Notes under the pieces: model-generated
Database searches by the model: none
What the model saw: the letters and a program-made list of their open reading frames with translations, nothing else
What the model was told of the DNA's origin: nothing
Translations under genes and position numbers: made by a program
Part shown: piece by piece, positions 27,417-39,565 of the stretch
How positions within the stretch are numbered: the first letter of the stretch is position 1
Layout of the letters: each line of letters begins with the position of its first letter
Assembly: GCF_024679095.1 (NCBI RefSeq)
Contig: NC_066518.1
Span: 9,011,083 to 9,075,082, forward strand
Origin: Eriocheir sinensis
Lineage: Eukaryota; Arthropoda; Malacostraca; Decapoda; Varunidae
Direction of reading: 5' to 3'
DNA: 64,000 nucleotides

Positions 27417-27650
27417 AAGGGCCATATTCTCAAACCTTTCGGCGCCCAGGCACACATTTAACAGGGCTTTCGTAAGAGTTTCAAGCATTTCCAGGGGTAG
27501 TTTCATGATCCTAGTGGTAGTCTGACAATCTTGCTGTACCATGAACCTGAAGGAGCACTCGTTACTAAAACCCGATTGATCTCCATTTCGGCCTTTGGGA
27601 ATAGTTGGTGTGCGAGGCGAAAGCATCTGATAATACCGACCTCAGTGTAT
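27417..27650 (+). repeat. Interspersed repeat E, copy 2
   Basis: Homologous to 3358-3600 through 'ggctttcgtaagagttt', 'catttccaggggtagttt' and 'cctagtggtagt', and onwards to 'gtgcgaggcgaaagcat'. No coding frame. Confidence 0.75.
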
Positions 27651-27989
27651 GGGGAAAAGAGTAGCGTTATGTGTCCCATTGTCCCGCCGCCGCCCTTCAC
27701 TCCATTCACTAAAGTTTCCCCTTCTAATTATGAACAGCCAACTCGTATCAACCTTAACTAAGCTCTCGTATCCCGTCTTCTTCAAATCCTGCGTCTTGGT
27801 TAACACACACGGCATAATTAACAGGTGAACTTTGGAAAACAGAGCAACTTGCACGAACAACAGAGGGAATGGGCCTCCAGTAACGCTGCTAACGATTCCT
27901 TGGATTAAGTAGAATGCTAAGTATCTGCCTGATTTAAATGCACATGAATTAGTTACATTTATGGACGGGAATTAGATGCATTTATAGAC

Positions 27990-28265
27990 GAGGAGGAGAA
28001 CCAAGACACCGATCCCCCTGAGCGTGGGTTGCTGCTGCTGCTCCTGCTGAAGAAAAAGCTAAAACGTATATAGTAAAGCACCGTAGCCGGCCTTTGAAGT
28101 CCCCTAGATCAATGGACGAGACGAAAGGCAACCACATAATTAGGTGTTAGAGAGAGAGAGCCAAGAAACCGCTGCCTCTGAACGTGGCTTGCTGCTGATC
28201 CTGATGATGGGCGGCGAAAAAGCTAAGGCGTGGTTGTGCTATGTGATCGGCGGCAGGCCTTCACA
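27990..28265. repeat. Two diverged tandem units of ~130-160 bp
   Basis: Each unit holds 'ccaaga(c/a)accg', 'tgaacgtgg(c/g)ttgctgctg' and 'aaaaagctaa'. Divergence is clearly higher than in the 23.9 kb array. Confidence 0.6.
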
Positions 28266-29555
<1,290 letters not shown>

Positions 29556-29811
29556 GGAGAGGAGGAATGGAAAATTAGGAAGGAAAGGAAGAGCGGCTGA
29601 AATCAGGAAGGAAGGGATGGGGGAAATGCAATGTGCGTGGAGCAGAAGGAAAAAGAGAGAGGAAGAAAAACTGGGAGGGAAACGGTGAATGAAGGCAGGC
29701 ACAGCTAGGGAAATGCGAGGAAGAGGAGGAAACATGGAAGCATGGAAAACATGGAAATGCAGGCAACAGAAATCCTATTGGCTCATTATGAGGTTGCCCG
29801 CTTTGGTGAAG

Positions 29812-30305
29812 TGATCTGCTCGACAGCCACTTGGGGCTTGGAGCAGATGAAAGCACCTCGATGTTCAGTTTACTCCTAACGCAACGAAATGACGGTCGAT
29901 TCGATATTTGAAGGAGTTGATGGTATTCGCATTTACTACTTCTGAGGGAAGATTGTTCCAGTGGCGGATGACTCAGTTTGAAAAGAAACTCCTTCCAATG
30001 TCTGTGTTGCATCGACTCGACTGAATGGGTAAACCGTTATTTCTAGTTATTGAGTTCGTTTGCAGTTCAAAGAATTTGGAGTAATCGACGTTATCGAACT
30101 TTTTCAAGTACTTGAAAACTTGAATCATATCCCCTCGTAAGCGTCTTTTCTCCAGTGTAAAGAGATTGAGTCGCTTAAGTCGTTCCTCGTACGGTTGGGC
30201 CCTTAAGGTTGGAATCATTTTCTTGGCGCGTCGTTGAATCCTTTCCAGTAATCAATGTCCTTTCTCTAATTAGGAGACCAGAACTGTACCGCATACTCGA
30301 GATGT
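29812..30305 (-). mobile_element. CR1-type LINE 3' fragment, second family
   Basis: The minus strand encodes HLEYAVQFWSP at its truncated 5' edge. Then come MIPTLRAQPYEERLKRLNLF, LEKRRLRGDMIQVFKYLKKF and, near the end, WNNLPSEVVNANTINSFK. The order matches the CR1 C-terminal region at 32.45-32.9 kb, but the residues differ widely, so this is a separate family. A TGA interrupts the frame just after SFFSN (about 29972), where related copies keep an Arg codon. The frame resumes and stops at GVN (about 29875). Reverse transcriptase motifs are absent. The 5' edge runs into (AGG)n at 30306. Confidence 0.88.
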
Positions 30306-30420
30306 GGGAGGAGGAGGAGGAGGAGGAGGAGGAGGAGGAGGAGGAGGAGGAGGTAGAGGAGGAGGAGGAGGAGGAGGAGGAGGAGGAGGAGGAGGAGGAG
30401 GAGGAGGAGGAGGAGGAGGA
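30306..30420. repeat. (AGG)n microsatellite, ~115 bp
   Basis: AGG units with a TAG interruption near 30351. It directly abuts the truncated CR1 fragment. Confidence 0.97.
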
Positions 30421-30659
30421 GACAAAAGAAAGGACGAGGAGAAATAGGCGAGGGATGAGGAGGGGAAGGGAGGGGGAAGGAAACGCTGAAGCACCGGTCA
30501 TGTTAGGTTTGAAAAATTGGAGCAATTCAAGTAAGGTCTGGAGAGTCGTCAAACGTGATTTCTGCTTTGAACTTGTTGATTCCTTCTCGTTTGGATTTCT
30601 TTTCTAAGGGGGGAAGGGGAAGAGGGGAGGGTGGCGGGGAGGCGATGGAAGCTTGTTAA

Positions 30660-31900
30660 CCTATACTTATTTTCCCCTCTCATTTTCATTCTAAACCTGA
30701 TCCCCTTAACTTTCTTCCCCTTCCAACCCCTTCTAAGCCGGCTCCCCTTTAGACCTTAACTTTCTTCCCTTCCCTTCTTCCCATCCCAGTCCCTCCGAAC
30801 TTCCTCCCCTTAACCTTCTTTCTCCACATTTTCCTTCTAAAAAGCTCCCCTTTAGACCTTAACTTTCTTCCCCTCCCTTCTTCCCATCCCAGTCCCTCCA
30901 AACTTGCTTCCCTTAACCTTCTTTCTCCCCATTTTCCTTCCAAACCTGCTTCCCTTTAGACCTTAACTTTCTTCCCTTCCCTTCTTCCCATCCCAGTCCC
31001 TCCAAACTTGCTCCCCTTAACCTTCTTTCTCCCCATTTCCCTTCCAAACCTGCTTCCCTTTAGACCTTAACTTTCTTCCCATCCCAATCCCTCCAAACTT
31101 GCTTCCCTTAACCTTCTTTCTCCCCATTTTCCTTCCAAACCTGCTTCCCTTAACTCCTGACTCTTTTTCCCCTCCATTTCCCTTCCAAGCCTCCTACCCT
31201 TACCCTTAATTCTCTTCACCTTTTTCATTTCCAAATATGTCTAACTCTCAACTCTCTTCCCCTCCTTTTCCCTACAAATCTACACCCATTAGTTTTCCCC
31301 TCCCTTCCCCTTCCAAACCTCCTCGTCCTACCCTTACTCTCTCTCCTTCCTTCCCTTTCCGAACCTCCTCCTCTGACCCTCAACTCCCATTCCCTCCCTT
31401 CCCCTTCCAAACCTCCTCCTCTTACCCTCAGCTCCCTTCCCCTCCCTTCCCCTTCCAAACCTCCTCCTCTGACCCTCAACTCCCATTCCCTCCCTTCCCC
31501 TTCCAAACCTCCTCCTTTTACCCTTAACCCCCTTCCCCTCCCTTCCCCTTCTAAACCTCCTCCTCTTCCCTCAGCTCCCTTCCCCTTCCATCCCCTTCCA
31601 AACCTCCTCCTCTTACCCTAAACTCCCTTCCCCTCCCTTCCCCTTCCTTCCCCTTCCAAACCTCCTCCTTTTACCCTTAACTCCCTTCCCCTCCCTTCCC
31701 ATTCCTTCCCCTTCCAAACCTCCTCCTTTTACCCTTAACTCCCTTCCCCTTCCTTCCCCTTCCAAACCTTTTCCTTTTATCCTTAACTCCCTTCCTCTTC
31801 CTTCCCCTTCCGATCCTCCTCCTCTTTAGGCCTGAAGCACTACCCTCTCTTCCCCTTTCCATCTCGTTCATACTTGCTTCTCTCAACCTTTATTAACTCT
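30660..31900. repeat. Pyrimidine-biased minisatellite, ~1.2 kb
   Basis: The plus strand is almost entirely C and T with occasional A and very few G. Between 30740 and 31150 the unit is roughly 100-110 bases ('ttagaccttaactttcttcc' recurs). From about 31290 it is shorter, built on 'ccccttccaaacctcctcct'. Frames on either strand are repeat translations. Confidence 0.9.
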
Positions 31901-32330
31901 CTCCCTTCCGCCTCTCTTTCACATCTACTTTGAGTAAAAAAAAAGTACCAGAGACTCAAAGTTAACCATTCAAAAAGTCACATCAGTTGAGCACGGCGTA
32001 GTTACCCCTCTCACAGACGGCTAAAAGACGTGTAAATATATCAGTAGTAAACACAGAAACTCCTTAGCGACGATATTTTTGACGCGAAGAAAAAACTAAC
32101 GATCATCTCGACTAATTGGCGACGTTTATTTATTTATTTATTTATTTTTTTTTTTTTTTACGGGACGAGGAGCAAGGAGGGAAGGTCTGGTGTAACGATA
32201 TGTCTGGCTCACCAAGAGGAGGAGCAGGAGTAGGGTCGCCAATTTCTTCCACCAGAGGGCCGTTGCGAGGGCGACATCCAATATACGGTGTCCCGATCAA
32301 AGGGCGAATGATGCAGCGCGCTACATGTAT
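31901..32330. other. No gene seen
   Basis: Contains a (TTTA)n/oligo(T) stretch at 32128-32160. The rest is unassigned. It is the flank of the CR1 insertion. Confidence 0.4.
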
Positions 32331-32453
32331 ATTTACATAGATTTACATAGAAAATCAGACCACACAGACCCCATGGTCCAGACTTGGTGGTCTGTCCTTA
32401 AACCTAAGTGATTTTACATTAATCAGAAGACTCCAAAACGTTGCATTTCTACT

Positions 32454-35350
32454 CTAGTTGATATTAAGTTGAAGGAAGTGACGGTCGAGCTTATTTTTGA
32501 AGGAGTCAATCGTGTTACACTGGACCACTGATGATGGGAGCTTATTCCATTCTCGCACTACAACGTTGGTGAAGAAAAATTTGGTGCAGTCTGAATTTAC
32601 TTGTCTACATCTGAGTTTTACGCCATTGTTCCTCGTGCGCAAAGTGTCATCGATCATAAACAATGTTGATCTGTCTACATTCGTGAAACCATTAAGTATT
32701 TTAAAACATTCGATCAGTTTTCCTCGGAGGCGACGTTTCTCAAGAGAGAACATTTTAAGGGTAGAAAGCCTTTCTTCGTAGGATTTGTTGCGCAAGGAAG
32801 GGATAATTTTCGTTGCCCGACGCTGAACACCTTCTAATTTAGCAATATCCTTTGCATGGTGGGGAGACCAAAACTGTACCGCATATTCCAAGTGGGGTCT
32901 GACTAAACTGTTGTAGAGCGGAGTATTACATCTTTATTCTTAAATAAAAGTTTCTTTTAATGAAGCCCAACATTCTGTTCGCTTTATTTGCTGCATCGAT
33001 GCATTGCTGTGAGAATTTGAGGTTTGACGCGATTTTGACCCCCAAGTCCTTGACGCATTGAACGCTTTTGAGTTTAACGCCGCGCATTTCGTAATCAAAC
33101 TTCTTATTCCTCGTTCCAACTTGAAGGACCTGGCACTTGTCTACGTTAAAGGGCATCTCCCATCTATCCGACCAAGATGAAATTTTGTGCAAATCCTCTT
33201 GGAGGCTTTGCCTGTCTTCGTCAGTGAGAACCGAGTTACCAATCTTTGTGTCGTCTGCAAATTTACTAATGCGGTTATTGAGTCCAACATCCACGTCGTT
33301 GATGTAAATAATGAAGAGCACTGGGCCAAGAACCGAGCCCTGAGGGACGCCACTAGTGACCGGCGCCCACTCTGAGTTAAATCCGTCAATCACTACTCTT
33401 TGTTGTCTGTTGCTCAACCAATTCGCGATCCATTGGTTTACCTGACCGTCAATACCTATTTGCTTTAATTTGTAAAGTAATTTATGATGCGGGACTTTAT
33501 CAAACGCTTTCTGTAAATCAAGATAGACTACGTCCAGTGATTTGGTTACGTCATAAACAGTGAAGAGGTCGTTATAGAAGGTTAATAGATTTGATAGGCA
33601 GGATCTTTTGTTTCGGAAGCCATGTTGTGAGTCCCCAATTAATGAGTGGCTTTCAAGGTAACTCACAATTTTGTCTCTAATTATGCCCTCAAGTAGCTTA
33701 CCTACAACCGAAGTTAGACTAATGGACCTGTAATTACCTGGTACTTTTTTGTCTCCTTTCTTAAAAATCGGTGTCACGTTAGCCTTTTTCCAATCTGAAG
33801 GGACAATGCCTTGTCGCAAGGACATATTGAATACGGTTGTGAGGGAGGAGAGTATTTCGCTCTTTGTTTCTTTCAGCAGAGTTGGATATACTTTATCAGG
33901 TCCAGGACTTTTATTTGTTTTAAGTGATTTGAGGGCTTTAAGGACTTCATCGGGTTTTATTTCAAAGTTAGACAATGCATGCTCGGGATTTACATTAGTA
34001 CTGGTGGTGGTGGTGGTGGTGGGAGGACTGTTATTATTAAACACCGAGGAAAAGTAATTATTTAATAGGTTTGCAACGTGTTGGCTGTCAGTCACTAGTG
34101 CACCGTCGCTGTTTGTTAAAGGTCCAATTCCACTTCTGATCGCCTTTCTGTTGTTTATGTAACTGAAGAAGGATTTCGGATTATTTTACAGTTGGCTGCA
34201 ATATTTTCTTCATATCTACGCTTTGCCTGATGCACTAATCTTTTTACTCGTCGCCTTGCATCATTGTAAAGTCTAATGTTTTCGGGCGTGCTTTGGTCTT
34301 TCTTTAACCTGTAAGACAATTTTCTCTCCTTGACTGAGTGTTTAATTTCGCTATTAAACCAAGGTGGACTTTTATTAGTGGTAATTCGCTTCTCGCACAA
34401 GGGGACAAATGTGTCCTGCTGAGTGAGTAAGTGATTTTTAAAGTTTAGCCAGGCGTCCTCTGCATTGCCGTCATCTGATAGTTGCATATCTATTAGTTTT
34501 CGTCGGATTTCTACGAAGTTGGCTCTTTTGAAATTGGGCACCTTAACTTTATTTTCAGTCACCGATGTTTGAGCTCTAATGTCAACGCGCACTAGTTTAT
34601 GATCGCAGGAACCGAGGTGTTCTCCTACCGTGACATTACTGACTAGGTTATCTTGGGTCGCTATAACAAGGTCAAGTATGTTATTTTGTCGAGTTGGTTC
34701 AGAAACCATTTGGCTTAGATAATTTTCCTCTAGAAATTTGATCATTCTATGGGACTCACCTTCTGTACCCGACAGTGTCGCCCAGTCGATATGGGGGAGG
34801 TTAAAGTCTCCTAGTATCAGTGAGTCGCTGTTATTAAGTGACTGCCTTAAGACGCTGTACATTTCAAGATCGCCATCAAGTGATTGCCCCGGAGGCCTGT
34901 AAGTGACAGATATATTTAAATTGACTTTTGCAATGTTTACTCGCACGCACAAATGTTCAACGTTACTGTTTCTTGGTGTTTTGTCAGTAGGTTGCAAGTT
35001 GCTTTTGACAAAAAGGGCGACACCACCCCCTCTACGGTTTACACGATCATTGTTGAAGAATCTGTAGCCATCTATGTTGTATTCGGAACTTAAATCAATA
35101 TTAGTGGTGTCGATAAATGTTTCGGTTATAGCAATTACGTCAAAGTTTTCTGTCAGAGCAAGACATCGCAGTTCATCAAATTTGTTTCTTAGGCTACGCG
35201 CATTGAAACTAAGGACTCTTAGGTTATCTTGAAGCTTGGTAATAGAGGTACTGGAGGGTTCAATGTTACGAGTCTGTTGCGGTGCGAGGTGTCTATTTAC
35301 ACGGGCGGGATGGAAGGACGTGGCTGAGAGTCGTTTTTTGTTGTTCGGGC
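32454..35350 (-). pseudogene. CR1 ORF2: endonuclease-reverse transcriptase, frameshifted
   Basis: The product would nick target DNA and copy the element RNA there. The endonuclease part (about 35240-34560) shows VLSFNARSLRNK, VIAITET, RRGGGVALFV, SLILGDFNLPHIDW and CDHKLV, the order expected of APE-type enzymes. The reverse transcriptase part shows KSPGPDKVYP, NYRSISLTS, YLDLQKAFD, SGVPQGSVLGP and FADD (about residues 61-70, 121-129, 191-199, 248-258 and 279-282 of the 34095-32926 frame). The C-terminus (32891-32454) matches the 8.5 kb copy and ends LQLNIN. Three single-base losses break it: in the T-run at 34184-34187, in the A-run near 32945, and in the G-run near 32920. The frame overlaps the end of ORF1 in a different phase with no obvious ATG. 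Confidence 0.93.
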
Positions 35351-36136
35351 GTTACGTACGGCGTTGTTGAGGAGCCTTCCAAATCTGGCTGCCCTGATGG
35401 GGGACAGGTGTATGCCGTCCCTTTGGAAAAGTCTACTCTGGCCGTAGAAATCGTTCCAGGCGTTAAAGAATTCGACGTCAAGCTCTCCGCAGAGAGTCTG
35501 CAGGCGGTTGTTGAGGCTGAAGGCCTTACTGTAGAAGTCGCCCTCATCCCATGTCCGTGGTAGAATTCCTGAAATCAAAATATTAGGGGATTTAGTCTTA
35601 TACTGCTGGATGAGCCTACGGTACTTGTCCAGCAGTTCCTCAGACCGGGTCGTGGTGACGTCGTTTGTACCTGTGTGGAGAACAAAGAGTGAGTCATTAG
35701 AGGCCACAGCGGAGACCTCGTCCAGTGCAGCTGTGATGTCGTCAACACCAGCTCCAGGATAACAGTAGTTACGCCTACGACGGGGGACTCTGCCACAGAA
35801 TTCAACCACCTGATGGCGAATCATAGAGTCACCGACCAAGAAGGTGCTCTGTTCCTCGTCCTCCTCCTCCAGTATGGCAAATCTGTTGTAGCAATGAGTA
35901 GGATAAATGGCTCTAGGGGCGGGTCTGGCTCCTCCTCTCACGGGGGTGAAGCATTCAGCGTCAGCTCTACCGGTTCCCTGTGACGTGCCTTCTTCGGAAG
36001 GTGGCTGGGCATCGAGTGCAGGTGAGGAGGGTGATGAGGCGTCCGTTGCAGCAGGGGCGACGATGTTGGCCTGGATAAACTCCTGCAAGGTATCAACAGT
36101 ACTTTTCCTTACGCTTGAAACTTTATCCTCATCCAC
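35297..36136 (-). CDS. CR1 ORF1 with SGNH/GDSL-type esterase domain (5'-incomplete)
   Basis: The frame is open for 279 codons. Residues ~95-260 carry the SGNH hydrolase blocks: FLVGDSMIRH (nucleophile Ser 104), LHTGTNDV (156-159 GTND) and QRDGIHLS (Asp 240, His 243). The first 90 residues are Pro/Ser/Glu-rich and probably disordered. CR1 ORF1 proteins of this type bind nucleic acid and have an esterase of unclear role in retrotransposition (established for the clade). The open frame starts at a GTG; the first ATG is codon 105, inside the esterase block. Just upstream, a neighbouring frame continues for ~20 codons with plausible sequence, which suggests a small indel near 36134-36138. The zinc-finger region found in some CR1 ORF1 proteins is not seen. 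Confidence 0.85.
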   Translation of the reverse strand: MDEDKVSSVRKSTVDTLQEFIQANIVAPAATDASSPSSPALDAQPPSEEGTSQGTGRADAECFTPVRGGARPAPRAIYPTHCYNRFAILEEEDEEQSTFLVGDSMIRHQVVEFCGRVPRRRRNYCYPGAGVDDITAALDEVSAVASNDSLFVLHTGTNDVTTTRSEELLDKYRRLIQQYKTKSPNILISGILPRTWDEGDFYSKAFSLNNRLQTLCGELDVEFFNAWNDFYGQSRLFQRDGIHLSPIRAARFGRLLNNAVRNARTTKNDSQPRPSIPPV

Positions 36137-36346
36137 ACCCCAAGTTTCTGCCTGTCAGCCTCTCCGTCGTCGACACTATCGGTAAGGAATCTTCAGCTCG
36201 GGATTTTTTTTATTTTTTATGAGATAGAGGAAACTGCGCGGCTGATTGGATGGGTGGGTGTCCGTGGTGTGAAAAAAAAAATTGTTCGGCGCTTTTGCCT
36301 ATTTTTTAGAAAAGTTATTCACGTGCTAATGAGGATGTATTTTAAG

Positions 36347-36410
<64 letters not shown>
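36347..36410. repeat. (ACA)n microsatellite, 64 bp
   Basis: Pure ACA units. Confidence 0.97.
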
Positions 36411-36411
<1 letters not shown>

Positions 36412-36429
36412 GCAGAGACAGAAGAAAAA

Positions 36430-36845
36430 ATAACAAAAGACTAAGAACGATAACGAGAATGAAGAAGAAAAGGAAGGACAAGAATAAGAACGAGAAGACA
36501 AAAGAAAAACAAGAACGAGAACGAGACAAGGAGACAAAAGAAAAGAACAAAAGAACAAGAAAAAAACGAGAAGACAAAATAAAGAAAACAAAAACAAGAA
36601 TAAAAACGAGAAGGCAAAAGAAAAAGAACAAGAACAAGAACGAGAACGAGACAAGGAGACAAAAGAAAAGAACAAAAGAACAAGAAAAAAACGAGAAGAC
36701 AAAATAAAAAAAACAAAAACAAGAATAAGAACGAGAAAGCAAAAGAAAAAGAACAAGAGCAAGATCGACACAAGAAGAGACAAAACAAAACAACAAGAGA
36801 ACAAGAACAAGACAAAAGAAACAGAACTGGAAAAAGAGGAAAAAA
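36430..36845. repeat. A/G-rich repeat with a 125-bp internal duplication
   Basis: The plus strand is almost only A, G and C with hardly any T. The landmark 'acaaggagacaaaagaaaag' occurs at 36526 and 36651. Minus-strand frames up to 184 codons rich in Phe, Ser, Leu and Cys are repeat translations. Confidence 0.9.
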
Positions 36846-37145
36846 AGAACCTAAAATCACAGTGCTGGACCAACGAACGAATGTAGGATCACACGCATCG
36901 TTTCCACCGCACTCAAACTTTACACACAAACACACTCCAAAAAAATGCAACACTCATCTGCTTCGGCGACTCACTACTGCCACGCAACTACTGGCTTTTA
37001 TACTCGAGCCATTCACTTCAGGTAACTAGGAAGCAAAACGATACTATTTTCAAAGCTTTTACCTCTATTCAAGACGATATGTGCGCTTTCCCTCTTCCTC
37101 TTGTCTCGCATACATTAAACGCCACGAGGGAGCAGGTAAAGTAAC
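36846..37145. other. No gene seen
   Basis: Unassigned sequence of balanced composition. Confidence 0.4.
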
Positions 37146-37640
37146 TAAGCCCGTTTTCTCATACGCTTTCGGCTCTCACAACAAAATGAATATCGTCAAA
37201 GGCCACAGAGGAGGTTAGTCAGGTTCTCATTGATGTTTTCGTCACGTTCATGGTGCAGGAAAGGACTTGCCAAACTATCACTAGGCTCATAATAAAACTA
37301 CCCATGGAAATACTCACAAACAGCCTCTACGAAAGTCTTATCATATGTGTGTGTGTAGGCCCTGAAAATGTTTGATAATTGCTGCGTGGGAGGCGATGAT
37401 CGGGTTCCCAGGAGCGTATTTTCACGCTCATGGTGCAGAAGAAGCCTTGTCAATCACACTATCACTAGCCTCATAATGAAACTACCCATGAAAACACTAA
37501 TACGATCTCAACGAAAGCCTTATCGAATAGTGTATAAGCCCCGAATAACAAAGCTACCCACTCACCCAACCTCTATGCAAGCCTTATCTAGTGTGGGTGT
37601 GCGTACGTAAGCCCCGAAGTGTTGGAGAATAGCTGCGTTG
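37146..37640 (-). repeat. Interspersed repeat E, two tandem copies in reverse orientation
   Basis: Relative to the 3.36 and 27.4 kb copies these are inverted. The landmarks 'actatcactaggctcataa' (37277) and 'actatcactagcctcataat' (37459) show two copies. 'gctgcgtgggaggcgatgat' (37381) recurs as 'gctgcgttggaggcgatgac' (37631), giving a period of about 180-250 bases. The second unit has its own further partial repeat ('aagccttatc' at 37516 and 37579). Confidence 0.75.
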
Positions 37641-37940
37641 GAGGCGATGACATTATGTATAGAGTGCATCGGATCTCGGTGGCCACATAGAGGGCGGTGC
37701 TCCTGCTTTCTCCCGCCTGCTCCAAGGCACTCAAGGAACAAGTCTAGTGGAAGCAGTGTGTTGGGGAAGAGAGAGAGAACGAGAAATAGATAGATAAACA
37801 TATTTGATAGATAGATTGATTAATTGATAGATAGAGGACAAAAAAGATAGAGAAGCGAGCAGAAAAGAATATAACATAGATTCGTTCACGCATACGCTTT
37901 CATGAATTACGTAGATTAGTACCAAAACTGATATACATAA
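37641..37940. other. No gene seen
   Basis: Unassigned sequence with degenerate GATA units near 37780-37840. Confidence 0.4.
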
Positions 37941-38000
37941 ATACATACATACATACATACATACATACATACATACATACATACATACATGCATACATAC
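37941..38000. repeat. (ATAC)n microsatellite
   Basis: ATAC units with one GCAT interruption. Confidence 0.96.
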
Positions 38001-38780
38001 TGAAACAGACAGACAGGCAGAGACAGGCAGACGAGCAGGAATGCAGGTAAGCCGACTAACAGATTGACAGATGAACAAGACCAACTGGCTGATAAATACA
38101 CTGAGAGACGGTAGACAGAACATGTAAAATTTAAGAAAACGAAGGAGAGGAAGGAGGAGGAAGAGGACGAGGACGAGAACGACGAAGAACGGCGTAAGAC
38201 GAAAAGAGGTCATAAAACTGCCCTCTTCGTTCACTGACCTATAAGAAATATTTAGGTAGATCGAGCCCGTGCAACGACTGTAACCCTTCACGGTGGGGAG
38301 CACGCCTCTCGTTATGGTGACGTTATGTGCTGCACCCGTGCAAAAAAATATCATTAACTTATCCGGAATTAGATTAGATGTCAACTGCCACAAAATTACC
38401 TACTTTACATAATTTAATATATCAGCGACAGTTAGTAATAATATCCGGTTTATGAAATCAGCCAGGCCAATTTCTTGATTAAAACGATGGCCGTGCGCCG
38501 CGCGACGCCGGGACACCACCGAAGTTGGCTTAATTAAGGCCGATTGCATGGCCGCTCTCCGGGTATTAGCCCGGCCCGGCGGTTTACACTTAAACTCTTC
38601 ATTATCCCTCGGTATCGGAAAGCTCCCGCCAACACCAACATCCTATTTTTCTAGTAGTTTTATTGCCTGGCTTCTCCTGTCACTTTACTTCCATGATATG
38701 CTCGCCTCGGCCACTTTTATTTTGCATCATCATATCTCACTGATTTGCTTCCTATAGAGTTTTATCAGTTGAAAAGTGAT
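38001..38780. other. No gene seen
   Basis: Contains a GC-rich patch at 38485-38590 ('gccgtgcgccgcgcgacgcc' and following) inside AT-rich flanks. No reading frame or repeat family was recognised. Confidence 0.4.
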
Positions 38781-38910
38781 ATCACCACCACCATCACCAC
38801 CACCATTACCACCACCAATAATAACAGCAAAAAGAAGAGAAAGAAGAGGAAGAGGGAAAGAAAGAAGAAGAACAACAACAACAACAAGAACACCACCACC
38901 ACCACCAACC
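38781..38910. repeat. (CCA)n / (AAG)n / (AAC)n mixture
   Basis: Three trinucleotide families in succession, the last returning to CCA at 38890-38910. Confidence 0.9.
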
Positions 38911-39413
38911 CTACCCTTACCACGTGGCTCACGCAGGTTTTACCATCACAGTCAAGAGTAACGCCATAATTAATCACATCTGGCAATGCACAATAACGTC
39001 AAAAATTAGCGGAGTGTGTGAAACAATCTGTGCCAAAGCCCCGTGCTTATCCGAGTCTTCGTTTGAGAGATATTCGCGAAAAACGGTGTGTCGTAGGGTC
39101 TGCTATGGATTGTAGTCAGCAACGAGAGGAGGTGAGAATATATCCAACTGAATGACTAACTCTAAAAGCACAGGGGTGAATTAAAATCATATAAACTCCT
39201 TTCTCTTTGCTAAACGAGTACGAAAAACCATTGCATGTATGTCTTCAGAGTCAAAATGGCGGAAGACAAATTATAGAAGTCAAAGAAATATACATAAATC
39301 ACCAGTATTTATGCACAGAAACACAGTTAATTGACAATATATGCCCCGTATTCCTGATACTAAGACAAAAATTATAAAATATATGCACTAATAGCATCAC
39401 CATCATCATCATC
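38911..39413. other. No gene seen
   Basis: Unassigned AT-rich sequence. Confidence 0.4.
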
Positions 39414-39426
39414 AGTAGTAGCAGTA

Positions 39427-39484
<58 letters not shown>

Positions 39485-39565
39485 GAGGAGGAGGAGGAGG
39501 AGGCGGAGGCGGAGGCGGAGGCGGAGGCGGAGAAGGAGGTGGAGAAGGAGGCGGAAGAGGAGGAG
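39414..39565. repeat. (AGT)n + (GGA)n + (GGCGGA)n compound repeat
   Basis: AGT units at 39414-39483 change abruptly to GGA and then to the hexamer GGCGGA (39500-39530), drifting out by 39570. Confidence 0.96.

Larger units (their letters stand above)
32331..36195 (-). mobile_element. CR1-clade LINE, nearly complete
   Basis: This is a non-LTR retrotransposon on the minus strand. From 5' to 3' it has ORF1 with an esterase domain, ORF2 with an APE-type endonuclease and reverse transcriptase, and a ~120-base 3' UTR. The UTR ends in two tandem copies of 'atgtaaatct' instead of poly(A), as is usual in CR1. The order and the ORF1 esterase are hallmarks of the CR1 clade (established knowledge). The 5' limit is uncertain because ORF1 has no in-frame ATG at its open start, so the 5' UTR and the ORF1 N-terminus are probably missing. 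I see no target-site duplication. Small deletions disable ORF2, so the copy cannot move by itself. Confidence 0.93.

Noticed and set aside
35282..35563. 93-codon plus-strand frame opposite CR1 ORF1
   Set aside because: Shadow of the CR1 esterase frame on the other strand.
36319..36953. Frames of 156-184 codons rich in Phe, Leu, Ser and Cys, looking like membrane proteins
   Set aside because: They are the complement of the A/G-rich repeat; the hydrophobicity is an artefact of composition.
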